Shown piece after piece: positions 8,934 through 18,269 of a DNA stretch of 64,000 nucleotides; position 1 is the first letter of the stretch; the number at the start of each line of letters is the position of its first letter. Made by a program: the position numbers and the translations under genes. The notes beneath the pieces were generated by a model that saw only the letters and a program-made list of their open reading frames with translations, made no database searches and was not told where the DNA came from. Origin of the DNA: DASQFQ01 sp963722815 (GTDB lineage: Bacteria; Actinomycetota; Thermoleophilia; Solirubrobacterales; Solirubrobacteraceae); assembly GCA_963722815.1 (NCBI GenBank), contig CAVROM010000006.1:277375-341374 (forward strand), read 5' to 3'.

Positions 8934-9125
8934 CGCCGCACGACGTCCGTTCCGCGCAGCTCGCTCGCAGCGCCTGCTCGACGCGCGTCGCGGCCGCGAC
9001 GAAGACGATCACGAGCGCCGACTTTGCCCAGGTGCGCCCACAATCGAGCGCGGTCCCGACGTGCGCAAACAGTTGTGGGCGCTCGCCGCTTGCGCTCTGG
9101 ACGCCGACGCGGGGCGCAAACACCG

Positions 9126-9530
9126 CTATTGGCCGGCGATGCTCTCGCGCAGTTCGCGTCGCACCTGGGCGCTGGGGTTCAGGATGGTGTCCGGCGCGGA
9201 TTGGCTGACGTATTGGCCGGCGATGCTCTGGTTCAGCTCGCGCAGCGTCTGCGCGCTCGGGTTCACGTCGGCGCCGGCCGCGGATTGGCTGACGTATTGG
9301 CCGGCGATGCTCTGGAGCATGTCGCGCAGCGTCTGGGCGCTGGGGTTGACGTCGGTGCCGGTGGCCGGGGTCGGCGGCGCGGTGTCGGGGCCGATGGTGA
9401 CGGTGGCGAGGTAGCCGCCCGCGGCGATCAGCGCAGCGATGGCGGTGATGGCGGTGATGGCGGCGGCGGTGCGGATGCGCCGGTGCCGGCCGGGGGCGGG
9501 GCGGCTGGAAGCGATGGGCTGGCTGGTCAT
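9126..9530 (-). CDS. Single-pass membrane protein with 28-residue tandem repeats
   Basis: The ATG at 9530, preceded by gggagg, gives 134 residues. There is a basic cytoplasmic N-terminus, one transmembrane helix (about residues 21-43), a proline/threonine linker, then three direct repeats starting at residues 60, 88 and 116. The consensus is x-x-NPSAQTLRELxQSIAGQYVSQSA. The third is cut off after AGQ because the next codon, Tyr (TAC) in the other repeats, is TAG. Repeat unit at DNA level is 84 bp. It diverges from the AfsR-like regulator with 133 bp between starts, suggesting a regulated target or partner. Family unknown. Confidence 0.75.
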   Translation of the reverse strand: MTSQPIASSRPAPGRHRRIRTAAAITAITAIAALIAAGGYLATVTIGPDTAPPTPATGTDVNPSAQTLRDMLQSIAGQYVSQSAAGADVNPSAQTLRELNQSIAGQYVSQSAPDTILNPSAQVRRELRESIAGQ

Positions 9531-9663
9531 GGTGTGCCTCCCGCTGGGAGTGGGCCGGGCCTTCTCGTCGACCACCATCTCGCCGGGTGCTTGCGAGGCG
9601 CTTGCGGAATCGCAACGGGGGCTTTCAGCCCTGCCTGGGGCGCTGTAACGTGGCGCTGAGGGA

Positions 9664-12600
9664 GTGATGGACTTTCAAATACTCGGGCCGCTTGAAGTGC
9701 ACGGTGAGCGTGGTGCGGTGGGGCTGGAAGGTCTCAAGCCGCGTGCGGTCCTCGCGATGCTGTTGTTGCACGCGAATGAGCCGGTGAGTGCGGAGCGCCT
9801 GGCGGTTGGGTTGTGGGGCCAGGACGCGCCGGCGGCGGCGGTCAAAACGGTGCAGGTGCACGTCTCGCGGTTGCGCAAGGCGCTCGGGGACCCCGAGGCG
9901 GTGAGCACGACGCCGGCGGGCTACCGGCTGCGGGTGCGCCCGGGCGAGCTTGACGCCGAGCGCTTCGCTCATGGCGTCGCGGAGGGTCAGCGGGCGCTTG
10001 ATGCGGGCGATCCGCAGCGGGCGGGGGTCGTGTTACGCGAAGCGTTGGGGCTGTGGCATGGGCCCGCGCTCGCGGACTTGGAGTTCGAGCCGTTCGCGGC
10101 GGCGGAGATCGCGCGACTGGAGGAGCAGCGCCTGGTGGCGTTGGAGGCGCGCGTGGACGCCGACCTCGCACGCGGGTCACATGCCGCGCTGGTGAGCGAA
10201 TTGCGGCAGCTACGGGCCGAGCACCCGACGCGTGAGCGGCTAACGGCGCAGCTGATGCTCGCGCTCTATCGCAGTGGACGGCAGGCCGAGGCGCTTGAGG
10301 TCTACCGCGACGCCCGCCAGATCCTTGTTGAGGACGCCGGCATCGAGCCGGGCGCTGAGCTCCAGCGTGTGCACGAGGCGGTCCTGCGGCAGGATCCGTC
10401 GCTCGACCTGCCGACGGCGGCAGCGGAGTTGCCGCGCGGGCGCGAGGCCGACACGAGTGCGCCGCTGGGTGGACAGGACGTGCCGGTGGCTGCCGCGTCC
10501 GAGCGCCGCAGCGCGCTGCCGGCGTCTCCGAATCGGACGATTGGCCGCGCATCTGAGGTCGGCTCGGTGGGCGAGCGCCTGCGCGCGGGCGCCGTTCGCT
10601 TGTTGACCTTGACCGGCCCCGGTGGTGTTGGCAAGACGCGGCTGGCGCTCGAGGCTGCGCGCGCCGTCGAGCTCGACTTCGCCGATGGCGCGCACCTCGT
10701 GTCGCTCGCGCCCGTGGAGCGGCCGGAGGACGCTCCCGCCGCGATCGTCAGCGCGCTCGCGATCATGCCGCTCGCGGGCGAGTCGGCGGTTCAGTCGGTG
10801 GAGCGCTTCCTCGCCGCCAAGCACCTGCTCCTGATCGTCGACAACTGCGAGCACCTGCCCGGCGCCGCCGCGTTCATCGGCGGCCTCGCGGCTGCGTGTC
10901 CCACCGTCACCGTGCTGGCCACCAGCCGCGAACCGCTCGCCGTGCAGGCCGAGCACTGCTACCCCGTGCCGCCGCTTGCGCTGCCAGAGCCCGGAGCGGA
11001 CTCGGCAGCACTGGCCGACGAGGGCGCTGTCGCCCTGTTCTGCGAGCGCGCGCGAGCGCACGACCCTGACGTCGACTCCGGCGGCGACAGCTTGAACGCG
11101 ATCGCGGAGATCTGCCGGCGCGTCGACGGGCTGCCGCTGGCGATCGAGCTCGCGGCCGCACGTTGTGGGCTGCTCTCACCCTCAGAGATCGCCACACGCC
11201 TGAGCGGCGCGCTCGACGGACTCGGCGCAGGGCTTCGCGACGCGCCCGCCCGCCAACAGACGCTGCGCGCGACGATCGACTGGAGCCACACCCTGCTCAG
11301 CGACGACGAGAAGGCGTGTTTCGCGCGCTTCGCGGTCTTCGCCGGCGGCGCCACCGTCGAGGCGGCGGAGACGATCACCGGGGCCGACATCGACACGCTC
11401 GACCGGCTCGTCGCCAAGAGCCTGCTCGTGCGCCGCCACGAGGAACACGGAGCCACCCGGCTCGGGATGCTGGAAACGGTGCGGGCGTACGCTGGCGAGC
11501 GCTTCGCGGCCCTGCCGGACCGGGAAGCGGTGCGCGAGCGCCACTTCGCCCATTACCTGAGCGTCGCTCGCCACCACGGGATCGATTCGGCGCTCGACGG
11601 CCCCGACACGCGCGAGCACCTGGCGTGTCTGGACGACGAGCTCGAAAACCTCCGTGCCGCGTTGCGATTCGCGGCCGAGCGCGACACGGCCGAGCGGGTA
11701 CTCGAGCTCTCCACCGCGCTCGTCGACTACTGGCAGCGACGCGATCGCCCCGACGAGGCCGTGCACTGGGTCCTCCCCGCGCTGCGCAAGACGGCCGCCA
11801 CCGCTGATCCGACGCTGCGGGCCCGCGCGCTCAACAGGGTGCTCTGGCCGCTCTGGGATACCAACCGCACGGACGAGCTCCCGGCGCTGCTCACGGAAGC
11901 CGAGACGCTAGCGAGGACGGTCCCGGACCTCGCCTCCCGAGCAGAGGTGCTCTATAGCTGCGCAGCGATTCAGGCCCTCATCGGCCGGTCCGACGAGGCG
12001 AAGCTGACCGCCGACGAGGCGCTCAGGATCGCACAGGCGTCCGGCGACGCGTGGATGATCGCGATGGCCGCCTGGGCGCGAGCGATCGCGGCGGACAGCG
12101 CCGAGGAATGGCGCGCGCGCACCGACGAGGCCGCGCCGCTGCTCGCCGCCGTGGGCAACACATACCACCTGAACGCGCTGTACCGCATTGCGGTCACATC
12201 GGCCTGGCGCAGAGGCTGCGATGCCGAGGCGGCCATGTATCTCGATCGCACCATCCCCCTGGCGCGGCAGCAGCAACAGCCCTCCCACTGGCTGCACGCG
12301 CTCAACCACATCGGGCTGGCCGCACTCTTGCGCGACGACAGCGCAGCTGCCGACGACGCATTCCGAGAAGCGCTGACGGTCGGCCACGACGTGGGCTTGA
12401 GCCCCCAGCGCGCCCTCACCGGCCTTGCCGCGGTCGCCGCGGTCCAAGGGCGGCCGGAGCGAGCCGCACGACTGGCAGGCGCAGTCGCCGCGCATCACAG
12501 CGCCACCGATGACGATGTCGTCCAGCACAGGCTCGAAGCCGACTTCCTCGAACCGGCGCGGCTTCGCTGGGACCCCGACACCTGGGACGCCTCCGCCCGC

Positions 12601-12714
12601 CAAGGGGCCGACCTCAGCCTCCAAGATGCAACCGTCTACGCCCTCGAACAACCGCTCGTCCACGCGCGCCACCACCCCAACACAACGCCCGGCGCGACCG
12701 GCCACGCCGACTGA
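9664..12714 (+). CDS. AfsR/SARP-type transcriptional regulator with NB-ARC ATPase and TPR-like domains
   Basis: A 1016-residue regulator. Residues 1-95 form an OmpR-like winged helix (LGPLEVHGERG, VQVHVSRLRKALGD, YRLRV). About 96-245 is the bacterial transcriptional activator domain (AERFAHGVAEGQRAL, AAEIARLEEQRLVALEARVDADL). A STAND/NB-ARC ATPase starts near 300: Walker A GPGGVGKT (about 317-324), Walker B LLIVDNCEHL, then ATSREPL. The C-terminal 350 residues are helical TPR-like repeats. Such proteins hydrolyse ATP to switch promoter activation, often for secondary metabolism. The start is GTG 9664, or ATG 9667 just after it. Confidence 0.92.
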   Translation: MMDFQILGPLEVHGERGAVGLEGLKPRAVLAMLLLHANEPVSAERLAVGLWGQDAPAAAVKTVQVHVSRLRKALGDPEAVSTTPAGYRLRVRPGELDAERFAHGVAEGQRALDAGDPQRAGVVLREALGLWHGPALADLEFEPFAAAEIARLEEQRLVALEARVDADLARGSHAALVSELRQLRAEHPTRERLTAQLMLALYRSGRQAEALEVYRDARQILVEDAGIEPGAELQRVHEAVLRQDPSLDLPTAAAELPRGREADTSAPLGGQDVPVAAASERRSALPASPNRTIGRASEVGSVGERLRAGAVRLLTLTGPGGVGKTRLALEAARAVELDFADGAHLVSLAPVERPEDAPAAIVSALAIMPLAGESAVQSVERFLAAKHLLLIVDNCEHLPGAAAFIGGLAAACPTVTVLATSREPLAVQAEHCYPVPPLALPEPGADSAALADEGAVALFCERARAHDPDVDSGGDSLNAIAEICRRVDGLPLAIELAAARCGLLSPSEIATRLSGALDGLGAGLRDAPARQQTLRATIDWSHTLLSDDEKACFARFAVFAGGATVEAAETITGADIDTLDRLVAKSLLVRRHEEHGATRLGMLETVRAYAGERFAALPDREAVRERHFAHYLSVARHHGIDSALDGPDTREHLACLDDELENLRAALRFAAERDTAERVLELSTALVDYWQRRDRPDEAVHWVLPALRKTAATADPTLRARALNRVLWPLWDTNRTDELPALLTEAETLARTVPDLASRAEVLYSCAAIQALIGRSDEAKLTADEALRIAQASGDAWMIAMAAWARAIAADSAEEWRARTDEAAPLLAAVGNTYHLNALYRIAVTSAWRRGCDAEAAMYLDRTIPLARQQQQPSHWLHALNHIGLAALLRDDSAAADDAFREALTVGHDVGLSPQRALTGLAAVAAVQGRPERAARLAGAVAAHHSATDDDVVQHRLEADFLEPARLRWDPDTWDASARQGADLSLQDATVYALEQPLVHARHHPNTTPGATGHAD

Positions 12715-12717
12715 CAC

Positions 12718-13116
12718 TCCTCGCGCTCGCCGGTCACTTGTGGTGGGGTGCTCTCGTGCCCAATCGAGCGTTTCGACCCAGCGGCTTCACCAGGAAGGCA
12801 CGGCAGCGGGCCACAGATCCGACCGACAAGACTTTCGCTTCCGCCGTGCTGCCGAACGTCCCACCTGAGCCGCCTGAGGCACTTGCTCGGGACGAGCCGC
12901 AGTCGTCTCGGCGGACGCCGACGTCACGCCTGCGTTGCCCGCCGGATGCGAGCGTCAGGCGGCCGCGGGCCTGACGCTTGGACCTCGTCCGTAGCGGAAG
13001 CGCTCGCTTGCGCGGTTCGCGGGTCGGTGCGCGCGTCGTCACAACCACCGCACGGGAGTCGGGTCCCGCTGCGGACTGTCCGCGTCGGTCGTGCTGGTCG
13101 GACGTAGAGTTGGCAG
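12718..13116. other. Intergenic stretch, nothing recognised
   Basis: Some 400 bp between the AfsR-like gene and the phosphate transporter. Open frames are serine/arginine-rich shadows. I see no convincing hairpin followed by a T run and no RNA gene. Confidence 0.5.
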
Positions 13117-14127
13117 ATGGACGCCGGGCTCGTCCTCGTCGTCGTGCTCGCCGTGGCGTTCGCAGCCACCAACGGGTTTCTCGACGCGGCCAACTCGATC
13201 GCGGCACTCGTTGCGACCCGTTCAGCGACGCCGCTGCAGGCGATCGTGCTCGCGTCGGTCTTCAACCTGCTCGGGCCGCTGCTTCTCGGTGCGGCGGTCG
13301 CGAGCACGATCGCCGGGATTGTGAGCCTGCCGCCATCTGCGACCGCCGCGGTGCTCGGAGCAGGGCTTGCCTCGGCGGTGATCTGGAACCTCGTCGCGTG
13401 GAGCCGTGGCATCCCGTCGAGCTCCGGACAGGCCCTGGTCGGAGGTCTTGTGGGGGCGGCCCTGGCGGAGGGCGGCATTAACGCAGTCACCTGGGGCGGG
13501 TTCGAGAGCGGGCACCCGGTGGGCGTCTTCGGCACGCTGGTCTCGCTGGCTGTCTCGCCGCCGCTGGGCGCGCTCGGCGCGCTGCTGGTGATCCGCGCCT
13601 TCAGGCGGCTCGCGCAGCGCGCGACGCGGCAGTGGCTCCGGCCGGTCCGCGGCGGTCAGTGGGTGATGGCGTCAGCGCTCGCCTTCAGCCACGGCGCCAA
13701 CGACGCCCAGAAGTCGGTTGGCGTGGTCGCCGCGCTGTTGCTCGCGAACGGGCGGATCAGCACGCTCGCGGCTCCGACCTGGGTCATTGTCCTGTGCTCG
13801 TTGGCGTTGACCGCGGGCACGGCCCTGGGCGGATGGCGGATCATTCGCACCGTGGGCCGGCGCATCTACCGCATCCAGACGATCGAGGGGTTGGCGAGCA
13901 CAAGCGCGTCGGCTGCGGTCATCTTCGCGGCGTCGGTCGTGGGTGCGCCGACATCCACCTCCCAGGTGGTGGCGTCGTCGGTGGTCGGCGTTGGAGGCGG
14001 CCGTTGGCGCTGGCATCACGTCCACTGGGCGGTCGTCCGTCAGATCGGGATCGCGTGGTTGATCACGCTGCCGATGACCGGCCTGCTGGCTGCTGCCATG
14101 TTCGAGCTCTGGGACCAGCTGACGTGA
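13117..14127 (+). CDS. Inorganic phosphate transporter, PiT family
   Basis: A cation-coupled low-affinity phosphate permease in the cytoplasmic membrane. The 336-residue protein has about ten hydrophobic segments and both family signatures: FAATNGFLDAANSIAALVATR near the N-terminus and FSHGANDAQKSVGVVAALL in the second half. TSTSQVVASSVVGVG is the conserved C-terminal repeat. The stop overlaps the GTG of the DUF47 gene (GTGA), so the two are translationally coupled. Confidence 0.93.
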   Translation: MDAGLVLVVVLAVAFAATNGFLDAANSIAALVATRSATPLQAIVLASVFNLLGPLLLGAAVASTIAGIVSLPPSATAAVLGAGLASAVIWNLVAWSRGIPSSSGQALVGGLVGAALAEGGINAVTWGGFESGHPVGVFGTLVSLAVSPPLGALGALLVIRAFRRLAQRATRQWLRPVRGGQWVMASALAFSHGANDAQKSVGVVAALLLANGRISTLAAPTWVIVLCSLALTAGTALGGWRIIRTVGRRIYRIQTIEGLASTSASAAVIFAASVVGAPTSTSQVVASSVVGVGGGRWRWHHVHWAVVRQIGIAWLITLPMTGLLAAAMFELWDQLT

Positions 14128-14735
14128 CCCGCAAGCGCTGGCTGCTGCCGGAGACCCCCGACGTGCTCGGGCTTCTGCGCGCCCAGGTCGCCGTGACGAT
14201 CGAGGGCCTCGACGCCTTCGCGGCATGGGCCGAGGGGGACACTGGCGCCGCCGAGATCGTGCGCGACGCCGAGCACCGTGGAGATACCGCCAAGCGCGAG
14301 CTCCTCGGCGCCTTGCGAGCGGCCTTCGTGACCTCGCTGGAGCCCGAGGACGTCTTCGCGCTCTCCCGGGGCATCGACCGGATTCTTGAACAGGCGCGCG
14401 ATCTAGTGACCGAAGCGGAAGTGATGGCCTGCGCACCGGACTCGGTGCTCGCGGAGATGGCCGGGCTGCTCGGCGAGGCAATGCGGGACATCGACCGGGC
14501 GCTCGCCCACTTCAGCTCCGACGAGGACGCGGCCACCGAGGCCGCCGATGCGGCGATCGGGACCGAGCGGCGGCTCGAAAGCGTCTACTACAGGGGCATG
14601 GGCGCCGCGCTCGGCGTCGAGCCCCGCAGCGAGCGGATCGCCCTCCGAGAGCTCTACCGCAACTGCGCCCGGATCGGCCGGATGGTGATCGACGTCGCCG
14701 AGCGAGTCGTATACGCCGTCGTGAAACAGAACTGA
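14124..14735 (+). CDS. DUF47 (PhoU-like) partner of the phosphate transporter
   Basis: A 203-residue all-helical protein from GTG 14124, overlapping the transporter stop by 4 nt. It shows the DUF47/PhoU pattern: RWLLPETPDVLGLLRAQ, REAEHRGD-like VRDAEHRGDTAKRELL, FALSRGIDRILEQARDLVTEAE, ending IGRMVIDVAERVVYAVVKQN. DUF47 proteins accompany Pit transporters and are thought to modulate uptake, as PhoU does for Pst. Length and context are typical. Confidence 0.9.
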   Translation: MTRKRWLLPETPDVLGLLRAQVAVTIEGLDAFAAWAEGDTGAAEIVRDAEHRGDTAKRELLGALRAAFVTSLEPEDVFALSRGIDRILEQARDLVTEAEVMACAPDSVLAEMAGLLGEAMRDIDRALAHFSSDEDAATEAADAAIGTERRLESVYYRGMGAALGVEPRSERIALRELYRNCARIGRMVIDVAERVVYAVVKQN

Positions 14736-14818
14736 GACGCCGACGATCCCGAGCCCGGGCTGCGCGCACCCCTTCATGCTCTCCGGGTTACGGCGACCCT
14801 CGTGAGCGCCGGAAAGCA

Positions 14819-14965
14819 CTAGATGCCCGTGAGCGTAATGAAGACGAGCGCCAGTGAGAGGGTTCCCGTCACCGCGACCGTTACTGCGATCGCGTCCATC
14901 GCGCCGCGGTTGCGCCGTTTGCCCATCAGTTCGGCATTGCGAGCCAACCGCCAGATAAAGAAGAG
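14819..14965 (-). pseudogene. C-terminal membrane-protein fragment (possibly NRAMP-type)
   Basis: Reading leftward, the frame encodes LFFIWRLARNAELMGKRRNRGAMD followed by a hydrophobic helix AIAVTVAVTGTLSLALVFITLTGI and a stop. A loop ending in NAELMG plus a last helix resembles the C-terminus of NRAMP-family metal transporters. Only about 50 residues are protein-like; the rest of the frame runs into the oppositely oriented fragment at 14960. It looks like the tail of a gene whose body was deleted. Confidence 0.35.
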
Positions 14966-15481
14966 GTTGATACTGGCGCTGGCCGCGATCGTCGCGGCAC
15001 TCGGGCAGGCGCTGACCGCCCTGCCGATCAACGTCCTGAGCCTGGTGGTTGGCGGGCTCCTCCTGGTCTTCGGGCTGCAGTGGCTGCGCAAGGCGATCCT
15101 GCGCGCGAGCGGCTACAAGGCGCTGCATGACGAGGGGGCGATCTTCGCCGCGGAGACTGCATCGCTGCGCGCCGCCGGCGAAGAGCGGCGCGGGATCGAC
15201 CCGTTCGGCTTCACGGTGAGCTTCAAGGGCGTGCTGCTCGAGGGGCTCGAGGTCGCCTTCATCGTCGTCACCTTCGGCGCCAACCGCCACAACGTCCCGC
15301 TCGCGGCAATCGCGGCGGGATGTTCTGGGGCAGCGAGGGCGGCGGAGCGAAATGGCCGGGCGGCGACGCGGCGATCCTCGCCCTGATCGCGTTCACACTC
15401 GTGACGTCGTTCGCGCTCGTCACGCTGCTCCGCAGGCAGCGCTCACGTGCCATCGAGATCACTGCGGCGGCGGACGCATGA
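14960..15481 (+). pseudogene. Remnant of a COG4280-type integral membrane protein
   Basis: From about 14965 the frame reads ILALAAIVAALGQALTALPINVLSLVVGGLLLVFGLQWLRKAILRASGYKALHDEGAIF and FTVSFKGVLLEGLEVAFIVVTFGANRHN, highly characteristic of COG4280 membrane proteins. The N-terminal helix is missing. After NVPLAAIAAG an internal stretch of helices is deleted and the frame shifts to MFWGSEGGGAKWPGGDAAILALIAFTLVTSFALV, ending at TGA 15479-15481. Its stop overlaps the next ATG (ATGA), a relic of operon coupling. Confidence 0.75.
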
Positions 15482-15672
15482 GACGAGTGCGCGTGTTCCT
15501 TACCTTCCTGTACGAGTTCATCGTCGGCGACGACCCGGTCATTGCGCTGGCAGTCGTCATCGCCCTCGGGATCACGGCGGCCGTGGCAAGCACGGGCACG
15601 GCCGCCTGGTGGATCATGCCTGCCGCCGTCGCGACCGTCCTCACATCCTCCGTGCGCCGCGCGAGCCGGTGA
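15478..15672 (+). CDS. Small two-helix membrane protein
   Basis: A 64-residue protein starting at the ATG that overlaps the COG4280 remnant's stop (ATGA). It has a basic, amphipathic N-terminus (MRRVRVFLTFLYEFIVGDDP) and two hydrophobic helices (about 20-40 and 42-57). It was probably the partner of the COG4280 protein, so it may now be an orphan. No family name is assigned. Confidence 0.6.
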   Translation: MRRVRVFLTFLYEFIVGDDPVIALAVVIALGITAAVASTGTAAWWIMPAAVATVLTSSVRRASR

Positions 15673-16352
15673 GCAGAGCCGCTCAGTCTCGCTCGTCGTG
15701 CGATCCCGACCACCACGCCGTCGTCGGCTCTCGCATTGCTACGGATGCGGGCAGGGCCACGATCGAGCCGGTCACGCCCGCATTGGGACGACAGGCGGTC
15801 GTCGGTGCCGGCGCCGAAGTCGCACCTCCTCAGTGGGGAGAAGCGAGCGTGTTCGCACGCGGGATCCTGTGCCACTGCGAGCTTGAGGGCGGGTGATTGC
15901 TGGGCACGGCGCCCTGGTTGACGATCGGGATCGCCAGCGTTGGATCGCGCCGGATGACCGGCGCGGGGCAGAGCATCAGCCTTATCCGGCGCTCGAGCGT
16001 CGCGCGGCAACGGCCGCGGCCAGCCGCAATGCGCCGGTTCCCAAATACGGGCGGAACCAGTCGTGGGTTGACGCTGCCGCACCGGCTGCGGGTCCGTGTC
16101 GTGCGGCCGGACTCTCTCTCGTGACGGTGCCGAGCCGCGAGCGCGCGGCGGGAACCGTGCCGGGGGACCGACCGCCGCGCACGCGACCCCGCGCGGCGTG
16201 GCTGGTCAGTCGGCGGGAACGCGGCGCCCTGACCGTCGAGCGCTGGACTCGGGGAGCGCTCGCAGGACTCGCGCGACCGAGGGCCGCCCGCAGCTCGGGT
16301 CGCGGGCGGGGAGGGGAACGAGCGGGGTCGGGGCGTGAGAGGGTGGAGGGCG
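15673..16352. other. Intergenic stretch, nothing recognised
   Basis: About 680 bp of very GC-rich DNA between the small membrane protein and the patatin gene. Frames on both strands are arginine/proline-rich and overlap one another, and none shows a domain. I see no RNA gene. Confidence 0.5.
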
Positions 16353-17525
16353 ATGGATGGGACGATCGGGATGGTGTTGTCCGGGGGCGGGGCGCGCGGG
16401 GCGTATGAGTTCGGCGCGCTGGAGGTGCTGGCGCCCGTGTTGGACGAGCCGGCGCGGATCATCGTCGGCACCAGCGCCGGCTCGCTGGGCGCGGCGTACC
16501 TGGCCGCGAACGCGCATGACGGGCTCGAGGCCGCTGCCCGGTCCGGCGGCGAGCAGTGGCTCGAGGTCGAGATCGGCGACGTCATCGGTCCCCTGTGCTC
16601 GCCGCGCGAGTTCGCCCGGCTGCTGCTCTACGGACTCGAGTTGCTGGGCGTCCGAGCGCCGGCCCCGCCGAGCCTGCTCGACACCAGCCCCCAGCCGGAG
16701 ACGATCGCGGCGCTGATCGACTTCGCGCAGCTCGCGCGCAACGTCGAGGACGGCACGCTCGCCACGGCGGCCGTCGTGGCCACCGCCTATGCGACGGCGA
16801 GGAGTGCGGTCTTCCACGCCGGCGGCGAGTCGCCACCGACCGACGACCGGCGCGGCATCGACTACGTCGCGACCCGGCTCGCGGTCGAGCACGTCCAGGC
16901 GTCGAGCGCGATCCAGTCGCTGTTCCCGGCGGTGCAGGTCGGCGCGCGCTGGTACGGCGACGGCGGCGTGCGGCTCAACACGCCGCTGAAGCCCGCGCTG
17001 AAGCTGGATGCCGAGCGGCTGCTGGTGATCGGGCTCAACTCGGTCGCCGGGCCGCCGCTGGAGTACGACGATCGTCGCCCGGACGTCTTCGACGGCGCCG
17101 CGGCCGTCGCCCAGTCCCTGCTCGCCGACCAGCTCGCCCACGACGTCGACACGCTGGCCACGATCAACGACGACGTGAAGGAGAGCCGCACCTCGATCAC
17201 GCACCGGCTCGTGCCCTACATCTTCATCGCGCCGACCGACCGGCTCGCGATCGGGCGCCTGGCGACCGACATCTACAACCGCTATTACGCGGGCGCGCGC
17301 GGGCTGCACCACAACCGCGAGCTGGCGCTGCTCGGGCGGCTGCTGGACGCCGGCCGCAACCCGGTCCGCGGCGATCTGCTCAGCTACCTGTTCTTCGCTC
17401 CCGAGTTCATCAAGCCGCTGATCGAGCTGGGGCGGCGCGACGCGCAGGCCTGGCTCGATCGTCATGGCCGCTCGAACCCCTGGCGGACCGAGCACCCGTC
17501 GCCGCTTCTGGGGCAGCCGGCCTGA
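16353..17525 (+). CDS. Patatin-like phospholipase
   Basis: A 390-residue serine hydrolase acting on acyl lipids. The start at 16353 follows gggtggagg; an ATG-like codon 18 nt upstream is less well placed. Oxyanion-hole glycines are GGGARG (11-16), the nucleophile is S41 in GTSAGS and the catalytic aspartate is D203 in GDGG: a complete Ser-Asp dyad. The C-terminal half is specific to bacterial homologues. There is no signal peptide, so cytosolic or peripheral membrane action is likely. It stands alone. Confidence 0.9.
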   Translation: MDGTIGMVLSGGGARGAYEFGALEVLAPVLDEPARIIVGTSAGSLGAAYLAANAHDGLEAAARSGGEQWLEVEIGDVIGPLCSPREFARLLLYGLELLGVRAPAPPSLLDTSPQPETIAALIDFAQLARNVEDGTLATAAVVATAYATARSAVFHAGGESPPTDDRRGIDYVATRLAVEHVQASSAIQSLFPAVQVGARWYGDGGVRLNTPLKPALKLDAERLLVIGLNSVAGPPLEYDDRRPDVFDGAAAVAQSLLADQLAHDVDTLATINDDVKESRTSITHRLVPYIFIAPTDRLAIGRLATDIYNRYYAGARGLHHNRELALLGRLLDAGRNPVRGDLLSYLFFAPEFIKPLIELGRRDAQAWLDRHGRSNPWRTEHPSPLLGQPA

Positions 17526-17852
17526 GTACGGCGCCGTGCTCTGTCGCGCCGTGCCCGGGCCCGGGAGGTTGCGGGACGCTGTCCGCGGCGAGCCGGCTCA
17601 CGGCAACGCGGCGAGGGTGAGGGGCACCCGCCTGTTCGAGGCGGGACGGCCGCGTCGACGCCGGGGAGAGGCGTACGGCCACCGGTGCGCGCCGGCCGGA
17701 CCGTCAGAGGCCCGGGACGGCGGGCACTGCCCGCAACCCTGCTCGATGGGCAGGCGGCCTTCATCCGTACAAAGCACCGCTCGAGCGTCAGCGATTCTCC
17801 GCGCACCACCTCGGCGTCTGCGCCCGACGAGACGCTCGCGACGCTCGCCGGC
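17526..17852. other. Intergenic stretch, nothing recognised
   Basis: About 330 bp between the converging patatin and thioredoxin genes. I saw no gene, RNA or clear terminator hairpin with a T run. Confidence 0.45.
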
Positions 17853-18269
17853 TCAGCTCAGAAACGCGGCGAGCCGGGCCTCCAACGCCGGCCGTGGGAG
17901 CGCGCCGACGACCCTGTCCACCTCCGCACCCCCGCGAAGGACCACGAGCAGCGGAATCGAGCGCGCGTCAAAGCGCGCGGCCAGCCGCGGCTCCTCGTCG
18001 ACGTTGACCTTAACCACCTTGACGTGGCCCGCGTGGCGGGCGGCGAGGTCCTGAAGGACCGGCGCGATCATCCGGCACGGGCCACACCACGGCGCCCACA
18101 GATCGACTACGACCGGCACCGACGCGGTTGCCTCGGCGTCGAACGTCGCGGTGTCGGCCTCGACGAGCCACGGCAGCAGCGCCTTGCATTTCGCGCAGCG
18201 CGGCACCCCGTGCGCGACCGCACCGGTGCGGTTGCGCGCGCCGCACTCAGCACAAGGGAGGATCGCCAT
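17853..18269 (-). CDS. Thioredoxin with N-terminal zinc finger (Trx2/TrxC type)
   Basis: A 138-residue cytosolic disulfide reductase. Two CxxC pairs (C6/C9 and C25/C28) make the zinc ribbon typical of thioredoxin-2. The thioredoxin fold follows, with active site WCGPC (C62, C65) and the cis-proline in RSIPLLVVLRGG. The ATG at 18269 is very close to a gggagg sequence, so initiation at the in-frame GTG 30 nt upstream cannot be excluded. Single gene. Confidence 0.9.
   Translation of the reverse strand: MAILPCAECGARNRTGAVAHGVPRCAKCKALLPWLVEADTATFDAEATASVPVVVDLWAPWCGPCRMIAPVLQDLAARHAGHVKVVKVNVDEEPRLAARFDARSIPLLVVLRGGAEVDRVVGALPRPALEARLAAFLS

Noticed and set aside
9126..9350. Regular repeats that might suggest a CRISPR array
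   Set aside because: The repeats are 84-bp in-frame protein repeats with no unique spacers.
12734..13207. Minus-strand open frame of 157 codons before the phosphate transporter
   Set aside because: It overlaps the transporter start, is Arg/Thr/Ala-rich and lacks a ribosome-binding site or domain.
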